A stretch of DNA of 64,000 bases from Zerene cesonia (taxonomy: Eukaryota; Arthropoda; Insecta; Lepidoptera; Pieridae). A program made the position numbers and the translations under genes. Shown here one piece after another: positions 22,801 to 34,058 of the stretch (positions within the stretch are counted from its first letter, which is position 1; each line of letters begins with the position of its first letter). The stretch covers positions 5,804,716 through 5,868,715 of the forward strand of contig NC_052105.1 of the NCBI RefSeq assembly GCF_012273895.1, read 5' to 3'. The notes under the pieces were generated by a model that saw nothing but the letters and a program-made list of their open reading frames with translations, ran no database searches and was not told the origin of the DNA.

Positions 22801-25800
22801 CAATATTTATTTGCATTTTCCTAGTTTAACAATTTCTCCGTACTGCTATTGAGTTTATTACTCATTGTGTTGTGTAATAAATTCATCATCAGTCTTAACG
22901 CGTTGTAATTATATGGAGTAGCTTTCCGCCCGTGGCTCGGCTCCCTCGATTTCATTCTATGACTATGAATTTATGAAATACTGGTATTATTAGGTGTGCG
23001 GTAATTGGTGTGATGCAATACTTGTTCCCTTATATGATTCTCATTAAGTTTTTTCAAAGGTGGCCGGTGTATCCGAGTACCCAATAACAACTATGCCTGT
23101 TAAATTAGCTTAAATATTTTAAAATGTTCGGTAGGGTGATTCGCAATCGGATTTCAGTTCGGAAAGTAATATGGGGGATTAAATTTCTATTAAAGTAATA
23201 AAATAAAATTTTTAATGAGATTCCATGTCGGATTCAAGTTAGATCTTATACATATAAAAACAATAATAATTTAGGCAAAGAGCCGTTCATTTAATATCTT
23301 CTATAACAAAGACACAAATAATTATATAAAAAAAGTAAAAATCGTATAACAAATAATTATTTCATAATACATAGGTAATTATACCAGTATTTGTAAAGCG
23401 TAGATACCTTTTTAAAATTAAATAGATACAGCATGGATAGAGGACGGGATACAAGGAAGGGACGGGGAACGGTGTGGATTAGGATTCGGATCTACGTAAG
23501 GAACACAGTAGTATTCTCGTGCTAATATTTAACGCCGATCTCCTATGTGAGTGTAAATCTTTCCCCGGTGCGAGCTGGCCCAATTCGTTTCGAAGCGTAC
23601 TCGATTCCCACAATATAGCTTCAACTGATGAAATAATTTTTCAAATCAGTTATTAAAATAATACACAAACAATATATACTGTAGAATCTATTCTACTAGC
23701 TGCGCTCCGCGGTTCCACCCGCGTATGTCCGTATCCCGTAGGAATATCGGGATAAAAAGTTGCCTATATGTTATTCCAGCTGTCCAGCTGTCTACGTACC
23801 AAATTTCATTGCAATCGGTTCAGTAGTTTTTGCGTGAAAGAGTAACAAACACACACACATACTTACAAACTTTCGCATTTATAATATTAGTAGGATAGTA
23901 GGAAGTAGGATAGCGTAGACTCTTTAGTCTACAGTATAAGAAAATTAATTTAATACTTCAAAACTACTCTATTAACACGAAATCTGTTCACAGTACATTG
24001 TGGAGAGGCACGGCAAAACCCTCCTGCCGCAGTATCTCGGCATGTACCGGCTGACGGTGGACGGCATCGAGCACTACTTGGTCGCCACCAGGAACGTGTT
24101 CTCGAATCATCTCAATATACACAAGTAGGTGTTGTTTATTTAATATTGCTTTTTCTAGCTACCTGTACTATGTTTGTTTGTTACCATGTTCTTTAGTCTC
24201 GATTTTGATCCATTTTAAACGGACAGATTTAATTCAAAGCGTACAATAATAATAAGCGTATAAAACGCTTATCAACGATTGGTGACATTACAATAATTTC
24301 ATGAGTTTGGACAAACTAGTTTGTGGGTCGCCTCGTATGCTATGAACTGTATAAGCATCTGTGTGTCTAATTATTGTATGTACGAGTTTTAGTATCAATT
24401 AGTGAGATGTAAATACTAATATTTCTCTTCGTGGTTGATTGAATAAATAGCAAGATTGTACCGAGTGTTGCCATAACAGCATAGTACATCCACACGTGTA
24501 TGACACATAAAAAATTGATTGTAATATATATAGTTTGTGAAAATATGTATATTTTTATGAACGTAAATGATAGACCTGGGAATGACTCAGCAATAAAGAT
24601 ATACAAATATAATTGTTTCTATTGAATTCATTCACAATTTTTTTTTTATAGGAAATACGATCTGAAAGGGTCGACAGTAGACCGCGAGGCGTCCGAGAAG
24701 GAGTTAGAGAAAGAGTTGCCAACTCTGAAGGACAACGATTTCATCAAGCAAGGCGTTCGGATCGACATCGGCGATGCTGCCAAGGAGAAACTGCTGGAGA
24801 CCCTCACTGCTGATGTCGAGGTAACGTGGAACATTTTTTTTTATGTCACCGTCGGTAGTGGAGCTGGTGGCCTGGTCGTAAGCGCTACCACCGCCCATGA
24901 ACATTTGGAGAGGCGTAAGGTCTATTGCAGACCTAAGGCCTCTAAAAATTGATCGACTTTCAATTGGAAGAGGATTAAGAAAAGATTGACGAGAGGAATA
25001 AAAAGGACTGGGAAGGGTAAGCAAAAGGATATGGGCCTCCGTCTTTCCCACTCCCCGAACGAAACACAGCAGCATGCTACTGTATCACGCCGGTCTTCTG
25101 TGGTGGTGAATTAACCTACATTTAAACATATTCTATGTTGTGTACCAACGGTCCAGTCCGGCTTCGCCCGTACCGAAGTCACTTAAATAGATGCAATTAG
25201 ATTAATTATATACGTCCCAGTTCCTAACGAAACTGCACCTAATGGACTACTCGCTGCTGCTCGGCGTGCACGAGTGCGGGCGCGGCGAGGCGGAGGCCGA
25301 GGCGGCGCGCCAGCGGGACGCCGAGCGGGACACCGACAACGACTCCGACACCGACACCGACACCGACACGCGGCACGACAGGTGAGACGCGTGCGTAAAT
25401 AAAAAAAAAAAAAGAAAAAAAAAACCGGATATGACATGACATTATGGAAGAAAAAACCACCTATACCTACTCTGACACCGACACGCGGCACGAGAGATGA
25501 GACGCGTGCGAAAATAGAAAAAAAAAAAAAACACAGATATGACATGACATTATGAAAGAAAAAAAAAACACTGACACGCGACACGACAGGGAAAATATAA
25601 AAAGAATGTATGATATGACACTGATATAAAATAAACAAACAACGAAACCGACACTAGGCAATAGACATGATAGGTGATATACGTAACAATTAATTATTAA
25701 TGGCACATACGATATTAAACAAAATGAACGTGTATGATATAACACTGACTTATAAGAAATTATCAACGACATTGATTCCGACACCGACACAACGCAACAC

Positions 25801-27324
25801 AAATTAAAAAGACAAACATGTACGGCATGACTTTATAAGTTTTGTAATTTTATACTTTAAACTTTGACACTACTATATTAAAATTGTATATTCTAGTACA
25901 TTCTAGTATAGAAATAGAGTTAAAATTAAAAAAAAAGCAATCCTTCTGAATCTATCTAAATAGATCTCATCAAACATTTTCATAAAAGTTAACACTTTAA
26001 GTCGAGTTTGACCTTGATTTAGATAGATTCACTATAAATAAAAATGTATAGTATAAATAAATAACACAAGATGGGGCTACAACACGCCGCCGGACAGCCC
26101 GCGCGGGTTCGCGCGCCAGTCGTCGCTGCGCTACGAGGGGATCATACCGGAGCTCGATATATACGCTATACCTAGTCAGGAGGGTGAGATACTTCATTTT
26201 TATATCATTTATAATCTAATAACTTAATAATAAAATATGAGAACTTTTTGGAATGTGCATTAAAAATAAAAAAAATTCATGATTTTTTTTTTAATTTCGT
26301 TGATTCCCTGAACTGTCATTCTATGAATTCCAAATTTGAAATTAGATTCATTATTAATATAGGTTGTATATAATATAACCTATATAGGTTGTAGTTGAAT
26401 GATATATACGTATACTTAGCACAGAGGGTGTGATGACTTTGTTATGATTTTCTTCCATTGATTCTAATCTACAGCTTTATGAAAAAGCAAAGAAAAAACA
26501 TATTGTTATTAATATATATCAATTTGAAAAAAGAAACATTTGAACAATTTCACATAGAGCAGAATTATACTTTATTCACATAGAGCAGAATTATACTTTA
26601 TTCACATGGTTTTTTTTGACTGTTATGTTTTATTTTTGTTAATTGGTTTTGTTTCAGGAGCTCCCAAGAAAGAGATATATTTTGTAGCACTCATCGATGT
26701 CCTCACCCACTATGGAGTAAAGAAACAGGTAAAAAAATACATTGTAATGCTGCACCATTATATGATAGATATAACAAACCCGAGATGCACACTCAATGTT
26801 TCAAAAAGTAAGTATAAAAAGCGCGCATTCTTGATTGTGCGCTCATTTCAAATAGTCTCGTGTCACTTGCGTCTAGGCACGGTTTCATAAAAGTTTGATA
26901 AACTGTATGCTTAAAGTGTGCATATTGGGTTTTTTATATATTACAAATAAAATAATATTCATATTATGTTATGTCTCTATTTGATTTTTGTAGTGATGGT
27001 AAAAAAAATAAAAATTCAAATTTGACACTTATCAAAACCAAATATTTAGGTAATCATTTGTTTTATGCAATTAAATTATAAAAATAGAAGTAATAATACA
27101 ATTTCTTTCATAAATATAATGACTTAGCACTGAGTTACCATTCTGTTAACACCCAATGTTATGTAGAGAAACATTTTAAAAGTAAAAATATCGTTTTCCA
27201 GGCAGCGAAAGCGGCGAAGACCGTGAAGTACGGCAGTAACGTGGACGGCATATCCACCTGCGACCCGGAGCAGTACGGCAAGCGGTTCATAGAGTTTGTG
27301 GCCAAAGCGATCGAGGGGAACTAA
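16824..27324 (+). CDS. PIP4K: Phosphatidylinositol 5-phosphate 4-kinase, type II
   Basis: Ten exons: 16824-16952, 17325-17422, 18160-18270, 21310-21448, 23994-24124, 24652-24820, 25221-25381, 26071-26183, 26658-26728 and 27202-27324, total 1245 nt, 414 residues, the family's usual length. It phosphorylates PI(5)P to PI(4,5)P2. The match to animal PIP4K2 proteins is collinear: QKVKLFRANEPLLSVFMWGV, ENMPSHFKVKEYCPLVFRNL, LLPQYLGMYRLTVDG, the KYDLKGSTVDREAS and LPTLKDNDF motifs, catalytic-core MDYSLLLGVH, an acidic variable insert (exon 7 end), NTPPDSPRG, IYFVALIDVLTHYGVKK, and the activation segment ending CDPEQYGKRF. The 16824 start is preferred over the in-frame ATG at 16770 because family similarity begins just after it. 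The activation segment reads NVDGISTCDPEQ where vertebrate forms have GAGAEISTVNPEQ, one residue longer. Poly(A) signal at 27673-27678. Confidence 0.95.
17700..17896 (+). repeat. Helitron-like repeat, 'ctctgtctgtctc' subfamily
   Basis: Contains 'taactctctgtctgtctctt', 'aaaggacataggatagtttt' and ends 'gaaacctagta', i.e. a CTAG end. In PIP4K intron 2. Relatives lie at 57550-57802 and 62475-62659. Confidence 0.5.
18301..18615 (+). other. Unexplained 104-codon open frame inside PIP4K intron 3
   Basis: Starts ATG directly after PIP4K exon 3 and ends TAA/TGA-bounded near 18615. The N-terminal 35 residues are hydrophobic (LRVLYLFIFIFILYSIS). The rest is basic and GC-richer than the surrounding intron, including SRTSKKFINKLRRSATAPSG. 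No family was recognised. It may be a nested exon, an old mobile-element piece or chance. Confidence 0.2.
18894..18947 (+). other. Possible alternative first exon in PIP4K intron 3
   Basis: ATG at 18894 opens a short frame, MKSPSNFAPSNTEMDTSK, which runs straight into a strong donor (AAG|GTAAGTATG). The donor is phase 0, which matches the start of PIP4K exons 5 and 7 but not exon 4, so any joined product would lack part of the kinase. Confidence 0.2.
19801..19880 (-). repeat. 3' fragment of 'family A' retro-derived repeat
   Basis: Reverse copy reading ccaactgagctggtggttcg, then 'cgatcaccatcgcccatgaa'. In PIP4K intron 3. Confidence 0.65.
21182..21218. repeat. Perfect 16-bp inverted repeat, 5-nt loop
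   Basis: Arms agtacaatataaaaat (21182-21197) and atttttatattgtact (21203-21218) around cctgg. They pair without mismatch. Lies about 90 bp upstream of PIP4K exon 4, within intron 3. Confidence 0.85.
21745..21962 (+). repeat. 'Family A' retro-derived repeat
   Basis: Shows 'gtgagtgggggagccggagg', 'cgtttcctttttcttaccct' and a decayed 3' end 'gccatcaggcaacccaacag'. In PIP4K intron 4. Confidence 0.7.
22440..22662 (+). repeat. 'Family A' retro-derived repeat
   Basis: C/T-rich core (ctccatccctcacttcccaa), 'aatgttcatgggcggttgtg' and 'aataggcgaaccaccagcta'. In PIP4K intron 4. Confidence 0.7.
23555..23625 (-). repeat. 5' fragment of 'family A' retro-derived repeat
   Basis: Reverse copy of the 5' head: 'ccccggtgcgagctggccca' and 'cgtttcgaagcgtactcgat'. 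In PIP4K intron 4. Confidence 0.6.
23695..23895 (-). repeat. Helitron-like 'family B' element, complete
   Basis: Runs from ACTAG|ctgcgctccgcggtt to 'cgcatttataatattagtag' + ga. On the - strand this is TCCTACTAATATTATAAATG at the 5' end and CTAG|T at the 3' end, the Helitron terminal pattern. In PIP4K intron 4. Confidence 0.75.
24845..25150 (-). repeat. 'Family A' retro-derived repeat, reverse
   Basis: Reads gtggagctggtggcctggtc, 'taccaccgcccatgaacatt', and at the far end 'acgccggtcttctgtggtgg'. It fills much of PIP4K intron 6. Confidence 0.65.
25345..25830 (+). repeat. Decayed tandem array copied from the end of PIP4K exon 7 and its splice donor
   Basis: The unit consists of the coding 'gacaccgacacgcggcacga' end, the donor and early intron (gagacgcgtgcg), an A-run and 'gatatgacatgacattatg'. 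Units begin near 25345 (the true exon end), 25471, 25571, 25645 and 25770. They become shorter and more diverged downstream. The true donor is CAG|GTGAGA at 25381/25382. Copies 2 and 3 have lost the GT, and copy 4 keeps TAG|GTGAT near 25674. Confidence 0.75.
26551..26602 (+). repeat. Two-copy perfect tandem repeat, 26 bp
   Basis: Unit cacatagagcagaattatac followed by tttatt, at 26551-26576 and again at 26577-26602. Just upstream of PIP4K exon 9. Confidence 0.85.
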
Positions 27325-27999
27325 GTGTTGTGCGGTGGTGATAGTGCCTCTTTTAGTGTGGACCGTTTGTGTTTGTGGGGGTCGAGTTGTGTGGGGTTGT
27401 GTGGGCTTGGTGATGTTGTTGATGAGGTATATAGTTCTTTTTGGGGACAATGTCTATGTATGAGTTTATTATTATCGTTTGAGTTTTTTTGTTATTGATA
27501 ATATTATTTTACACTAGCAAATAACCTCTAATGAAAACTGAAGATATTAGTGTATATGTTGTTTTATTTTTAAGTGTGTTTACTATGTTCATTCTTTGAT
27601 GATAATAATGTCTGAAAAACAGACATTTTTGAGGAATTCTACAAATACTGTACTCATATTCAATTTTTCTTAAATAAAACGATATTCATTACATTTTATA
27701 TATCTTTCATATGTAAATCTACCTTTGAAAATATTTCTAGCCTCTTAAACTCTAAAGGAACACACAACTCCCACGAAACCCTTTAAGTAAAGGAGTGATA
27801 TGGTAAAATTCTGTGGCCATGTTATATTGTTTTGAAGCAGTTCTAAATTATTGTTGTATTGTGTATATTTTAATTTATGTATTAAATATTTCTTTATTAA
27901 ATAGCTTAGATTCATTTATAAAGGTGCATTTAAATGAAGGAATGGAACTTTTAATATTCATATATATAAATATATATACCTACTAGACGCTTTTCCCGT

Positions 28000-28175
28000 C
28001 TTCGCCTGGATATCAAGATTCCTGTTTTATCCCAAGGGAGCATTTAATTCGGATAAAAAGTATCCTATCACCCAAGTCAGCTCAGCTATCAGCAAATTTC
28101 ATCAAAATCCGTAGTTTCAGCGTGATTGACGGACAAACATTCAAACAAACAAAGTTTCGCATTTATAATATTAGT
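28000..28175 (-). repeat. Helitron-like repeat, 'gttttatcccaagggagcat' subfamily
   Basis: Contains 'gttttatcccaagggagcat', 'tcagcgtgattgacggacaa' and 'cgcatttataatattagtga'. Related to 10705-10850 and 41300-41395. Confidence 0.55.
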
Positions 28176-28284
28176 GATTCTTCACTTTAATAATATTTGC
28201 TGAGTATAAGAACCTTGATTTCCTTGAAAGACATCTTTACAATCGTGTACGTAAAATTCTGTCAGTAGGAATCCTACTATCCTA

Positions 28285-28386
28285 TCCTACTAATATTATA
28301 AATGCGAAAGTTTGTAAGGATGTGTGTGTGTGTGATATTGTTACGGGATACGGACTTACGCGGGTGAAATCGCGGGAGCAGCTAGT
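28285..28386 (+). repeat. Helitron-like 'family B' element with a large internal deletion
   Basis: Both ends are intact (TCCTACTAATATTATAAATG ... cgggagcagCTAG|T), but the middle is reduced to a TG-run and 'gatacggacttacgcgggtg', about half the usual 200 bp. Confidence 0.7.
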
Positions 28387-29366
28387 TTATCATAAAAAGA
28401 AAAAAGTATTATATTGACCTGTATGTGCTTTTGCTCTATTAATATCTATGTATTTACAAATTGAATTCATGCCAACATCACTATAAAAAGGCGTTCTTTA
28501 AATGCACTTTTATTTACTTGTATATATTTTAATTTCAAGCTTATTTCTAAAATAGAAGTTACTTATATTTATAGAATTGTAAAGATTTAGTTTCCGCTAG
28601 TGTACAATTAAGTTTGTTGGATTGATAATGGATTTAACAGGGTGATGTAGGTTAAAAGTTTTACCCACATACGCACTAAAAGAGGTATTATGTGATACTA
28701 GCCAATGTCTTCTTATGTAACACTCGTTTGGAATCATTCTATGATGTAATTTTTTTGACTTGATAAATAATAAAATAGTATTAAAAATCCCTTCAAAATA
28801 CAAAAGGCATAAAAGTTGGTACAAAAATAGAGGGATTTTGAATAAGATGATTATATTATAGTAGGATAATAAAATTATTGATTTTAGGGCCTCAAAAATA
28901 TATAATTAATATAATTCAGATTTAGTTATTTAATGGAGTCTTCTATAAGAAATCTTTGAAAGTTCTATAAACGATTAATTATTTAATGCTTTTTGAAGGG
29001 GTTTTTGATACATATTATTGCTTAGAGCTTTTATTGAAAGCTAGTTGAAGTCAAATGTTAATGTAGCGTGTTAATGGATAAATGGCGGTTAGTATATGGT
29101 AATTGGAACAGTTAAAATATGACTACCAATATTAATATGAGTGAGTCGCAATATAAGTGTCTATGTTCTATATCAATTTGAGATATTGAAAAATTCCCTA
29201 TCGTTAGCAATTCTTTAAAAATAAAAGATGTTTATAAAATTTTATTACATTATAACGTTAATTTAAAACTTCATTCATTGTAAGAATTATAAACATCACT
29301 TGAAAATACCAGACTAAAAAGTTTTCTACTTGTATAAGCTGAGTCTGTAAAAAACATGATGCAACC

Positions 29367-29402
29367 AATCAAAATGACATTTGATTGTATGTCATTTTGA
29401 TT
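29367..29402. repeat. 13-bp perfect inverted repeat
   Basis: Arms aatcaaaatgaca (29367-29379) and tgtcattttgatt (29390-29402), 10-nt loop. Confidence 0.7.
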
Positions 29403-32213
29403 AATTGTTTCATATTATTAAGCGGAATTCCGAAAAGCGAAGGCGCTCTAAACTTTTTGTTACTCAATGAATCTATGGGTCCAATTCCCCATGGAAGAAT
29501 TAAACGGTTTGTCGGGAATCGTGGCGTGATCCTTTTTATGTTTGGTAGACAATTGTTGTCATTTGGTCCAATTTTAGACTCTGGAGTGATACCTGCTCTG
29601 GTGTCGGTTACTCATCTATCGTTAAAATAATGAACTGTTTATTTCGCCTCTATATAAAACCGATAGTAACTATTTTTTCGCATTTCTAGTGAAATATAAC
29701 AAGACACTTGAAAATTGGTTGATTGCAATTAAGTGCCATATTGTGAGGAAAAAGGCAGTTTTTTTTTATTGAATTTACCTGATTGGACCAAACCATTGCA
29801 GCAAGTGAAATAAAATTTGCCTTAACTTCCTTTAGTCCCATACGGCATACCCTATAAAATGAATTCCATTGTACGACGGCAATGAGGGGTCAAATGTCAA
29901 AATAAATTCTATAATCTATGACTCGTTTGCGCCATAAAAATGCGCGGGAAACGCGATGAAAAGTCATGAAAGAATGGTGTTCTCTCTTTTGTATACAATT
30001 TCTTATCACTTGAACTGATCTTATAAGGCACGTTTGCAATATTCTCCTAACTCGTTACTAGCTTTTATAAAGTTCCGCTGTCGGTTACATTAGTGCTGAG
30101 AAAAAAATATAATTATTGTTGAAATATCTTTAAAATTTCGTGTTATTGGCTACATTTTTGAGCGACGGAATTAAATATGGTACCACGAATGATTGAAGTG
30201 GTTGGACGCGTAGTTTATTTCAAATTGGCGCCAAAACGCCATTTAGTTTTAATACAATTTGTATTTCTTTTATAGCATTCTGGTTCATTATACGCTTTTG
30301 TTTTCCTGTATTGACTTATATTCGTGGTACTGATATTATATTATGTAGGCGGTTGTATTGAAGATATTGTATTTGATGTAAAATAACTTTGTATGTTTAC
30401 GGTCAATATAAATGCGCTATAAATTGTAACTTTGCCAATATTAATAGCTTAGTTCTTGTCTAGTGTAGTAATTCTAAATTAATGTAAGCTTTTGTTATTT
30501 ATTATTCTAATATTATGGATTTAAGACTTGGATTGTTATAGTCTGTGTGATTATCCGTATGTCATGTAAAGTGTTTATAGATGGAAGTAATGTAAAAGTA
30601 TTAAGTTAATATTTTCGTTATTCCCTTTCCTTTGATATGTATTGATGTTAGTATTTTAAATTAAGTCTTGAATTCATCGCGTTATTTATTTCTGTGTTGT
30701 ACCAAAAATTATCTATATGTAAATTCAACTTTGAGTGAATTCATATAATTCTTAACCAATCTTTCAATATTATTATTATAATTAATAAAAAAACAACATT
30801 GTTAAGGCGTTAAAATAAATTCCATCTTTTCCTAAATAATAATGCCTATAAATTTGTAAGAGTATTTTGGAATATAGACTGGTTAAAAATAATAGTTTTT
30901 GTTTTATGTGTTTTAAGCACATTCAAAACTCCTTTGTGATAGGTTTTTTTTTTATTATTCGACTTAAATTTGCATTCTAAGTTTTCTTTAGTATTGCCAC
31001 ATATACAGAATGAAATAGAAATGCACAATTGAAAACATCGAAGCAAACAAATTTTTAACATCGTTTTTAAATCTGTATATGTTTAAATATACTACCGATA
31101 AATACCTGTACGAATAAGTGTCTCGCGTTTAGTCTCGAAGGTTATTACGTCTTATTTAGATATTTTCAAAACCTTTGGTTTATAAAATTTTGTCTATGGC
31201 GTAACGAAATTTCTTTAAAGGTTTATCTCGTTTATAATATATTCAAGTGTTAAACATCCCTCTATTGTATTCATGTATGTGAAGTACGCTTTTCCGTGAT
31301 CGATTTTTGCAAATTGGACACTGATTCGTAGTGGTAATTCATAAATAAACAAAACCATTTAATAATTGATCTGTGCTTGTAAAATATTTTGTTGCCATTT
31401 TTAAGTTGTTTAGAAAGTCACCGTTTATAATTTTGGTGTTTTAAAGTTCAATAATGTTTCATTTACTTAGTTTCAGAAATTATTTCTGGCTATTAAACCT
31501 TAAACAAGCAGCCAATATATTATGTTTTGGGAAATTATTAGAATCGAGATTCGTGTCCAGAACATTGCCCTGATGAGTAATTATGTCAATAGTTCTACAA
31601 TCTTGTATTTCCTTATTCCCGTGAAATAACATAATTTTTAATATATCACAGATATTATCATAAACGCTAGCCAAATATTTTATTTGTCAGTTTTTGCGAG
31701 GTATCTAAGACAAATTTTTATGCTATTGGTTGACGTTTGACGAAATAATAAGTTTTTTAATTTACTTATCAGGGCTTTCGTTCTAAACTGATGAAGGTAC
31801 GGCAACTGCGGCGTTGGATTCTATAGCTTTCGTGTGCGATTAAACGGCACAATTGTTATTCCTCTAGTCTCCATCTCTTGTAAAGACATTGTATGAAAAT
31901 TAAAAATTATAATTTTTTAAACATTCGGTTTATAAGGTTTCTGCAATCTGTGTTTTATTTATGATCCCAAAAAGTTAGACTTTATAATTTAATACTGGCC
32001 TAGTTTATTTAAATTTTCATCTATTCAGTTTGAAATAATTGATCTCTTCAAATTATCACTGAAAGTTTACATTACAATTTATTTTTTACTTAGCTATGAA
32101 TGTGTTAAAAAAGTTTAGTTTAAAAACTTATCTGACATCCTGGATCATGCATAAGAAAATAAAAAACTTAATCGAATTTTTTAAAATTTATTAATAAAAA
32201 TTCCCACATAAAC

Positions 32214-34058
32214 CTAATCCATCCTTGTCTTGACATGTTTCTCAGTGATTTTGTCTTTCTCAATGATGTAGACCACAGCGCCCCAGCCTGAGATTGCATC
32301 TCGGTCTGCTGCATTCACTAGTGCCTAAAATTGATTTTAATATATTTAATTGATGTAAGCTATTCATATAGCTCATAAATTTTATTCATAATTCAATCTT
32401 TGAAATACAAGAATCAAAGTCGTTTTTGAGAGGCATCTCGTCAAATGACAGTATTCTTGATCCCCATATTATGAAGGACCACAGGAGTTACAAGCTAGAC
32501 ACTTGTTTCAATACCATTTATAGACTGATGGAATATTCTTAAGTTAGCATGAATGTACTATATATTATATATGTAACTTATTATAGAACTAAAATACTAC
32601 TACTATTATAATATAATGTTCATTCAGCCAATTCATAATTATATTTGTAGATATTATGATAAAAAATATATATATAATATAATCCAGGTACCTATCATCA
32701 TAAAAAGTTATTTTATAATATTAAATATTATAAAGTATTTAATAATAAATGGAAAAAATACATACTTGTGAGATGGTTTCAAATAAATCATCAGGTTTCA
32801 AGTTGGGCTCCCACAGAGCTTCACACATACCATACAACTGTTCTGAGCATGTGCCCGACACTACGAAATCCTCTGGTTCATTTGGACAACCAATCTGTGA
32901 AGTTATTAGTTAGTAAATACCTGTTGCCTTTTTGATCAATTTCAAGAATATGGGAGTTAAAGACACAAACTGTCAACATAAAGACAGCACATTACATTAA
33001 TAAAAATCTACTATATAAAAATAAGTCGGGTTTTCCTTCCTGACGCTATAACTCCAGAACGCACGAACTGATTTCCTCGGTTTTGCATTCGTTGGAAAGG
33101 TCTCGGGCTCCGTGAGGTTTGTAGCAAAGAAAATTCAGGAAAAAATTCATCAGAAAAGCGGGAAAATCATTTTTCACATACAGTCATTTAGTGGCGAAAC
33201 GGAGTTCGCCGGGTTTGCTAGTAATGTATATAAATAAAAACAATGTGTTCAAATTGATACATATCACATACATAACTCCAAAATTATATATAAATTAAAA
33301 ACGAATTTCATGCATGCCATAGACATGAACATCTGTATTTGGCATAATATACAGTTTGTGCATATTCTTTCATTTATAAATTATTATCTTACCAGATCCA
33401 TATTACAGACATAGGGTTCATTGGTGTAGGGATCAAGACCGGCAATGACTGGCTCAATAAAATAAGGTCCGAAACGCTTCTCATACAATAAGTTGGACAG
33501 CATCGCTGAGAATGTCTTGGGCTTCATCATTCTGTTCTCTTTTAACTCATATAAGTTCATTCTGAAAATACATACGGAGAGAATATACTATATTCTTAAG
33601 AGATTAAAGTTGTTTGAAAACTTAGGGGAATAGTACGTATTGTATGTAAAAATAGTGTTTTCAATGTGTCTCTAACATGCAAACACTCATATAATGCAAA
33701 ATATGTTTTTCTACACCTGTTAGTTTTTACCTGAATTTCAATCTCTGAAACACAGTTTGTGTGTCAGTGGCGAGGCCGGGTAGTCCAACATACAATGTGG
33801 GACCCATCTGAAATACTTTGGGAAAGTTGGTCGACACTGTTTGCGCTTGTATTCCATAGCGTTTGTCTGTAGCGATAGCCACACAGTCCTGACCCTTCAT
33901 GGCCACAACAGCACCTCCATTGTAAGCTAGAATCGACTGCAAAAAGTAATAACTCAATTTGAACAAAAACGATGATCAATAGTCATTACAAAACCTGCAA
34001 TAAGGCCAATATTATTAAACTAGCATTAAGAACAAATTAAACAGTTCCTATTTACCAT
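32214..34058 (-). CDS. PSMB3: Proteasome subunit beta type-3
   Basis: Five exons in transcription order: 34058-34056 (ATG only), 33936-33731, 33561-33393, 32894-32766 and 32324-32214, total 618 nt, 205 residues, identical in length to the human protein. It is a non-catalytic beta subunit of the 20S core. It begins MSILAYNGGAVVAMKG and lacks the processed N-terminal Thr of active beta subunits, as expected. Other landmarks are GIQAQTVSTNFPKVF, ATDTQTVFQRLKFRMNLYEL, NLLYEKRFGPYF, the DFVVSGTCSEQLYGMCEALW block, and the C-terminus VYIIEKDKITEKHVKTRMD. The first exon was placed because exon 2 starts at SILAYNGG and an ATG|GTAAAT donor sits about 120 bp upstream. Poly(A) signal on the - strand at 32192-32187. 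Confidence 0.95.
33007..33222 (+). repeat. Helitron-like element, 'tctactatataaaaataagt' subfamily
   Basis: Starts TCtactatataaaaataag and ends 'gttcgccgggttTGCTAG|T'. It contains 'cctgacgctataactccaga' and 'gcattcgttggaaaggtctc'. In a PSMB3 intron. Confidence 0.65.

Larger units (their letters stand above)
27325..32186. other. PIP4K 3' UTR and convergent spacer to the proteasome gene
   Basis: AT-rich. A poly(A) signal lies at 27673-27678. It includes two Helitron-like repeats (28000-28175, 28285-28386) and an inverted repeat at 29367-29402. A short open frame at 29385-29630 has no family features. Otherwise nothing recognisable was seen from about 29.7 to 32.2 kb. Confidence 0.5.

Noticed and set aside
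24716..24952. Extension of PIP4K exon 6 into the following intron (VTWNIFFYV...)
   Set aside because: The family sequence continues DVE-FLTKLHLMDYSLL from exon 7, so the GTAACG donor at 24821 is used and the rest is intron repeat.
25183..25802. Phe/Val/Arg-rich frames on the - strand opposite PIP4K exon 7
   Set aside because: They arise from poly-T runs and from the reverse of the GACACC-rich exon and its degenerate copies.
29385..29630. 81-codon + strand frame
   Set aside because: It lies beside an inverted repeat in AT-rich spacer, with no family match or splice context. A transposon scrap or chance is more likely.
33727..33966. PSMB3 starting with MFKLSYYFLQSILAYNGG
   Set aside because: The extra residues are intron translation. 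The upstream ATG|GT donor plus SILAYNGG gives the exact family start and length.
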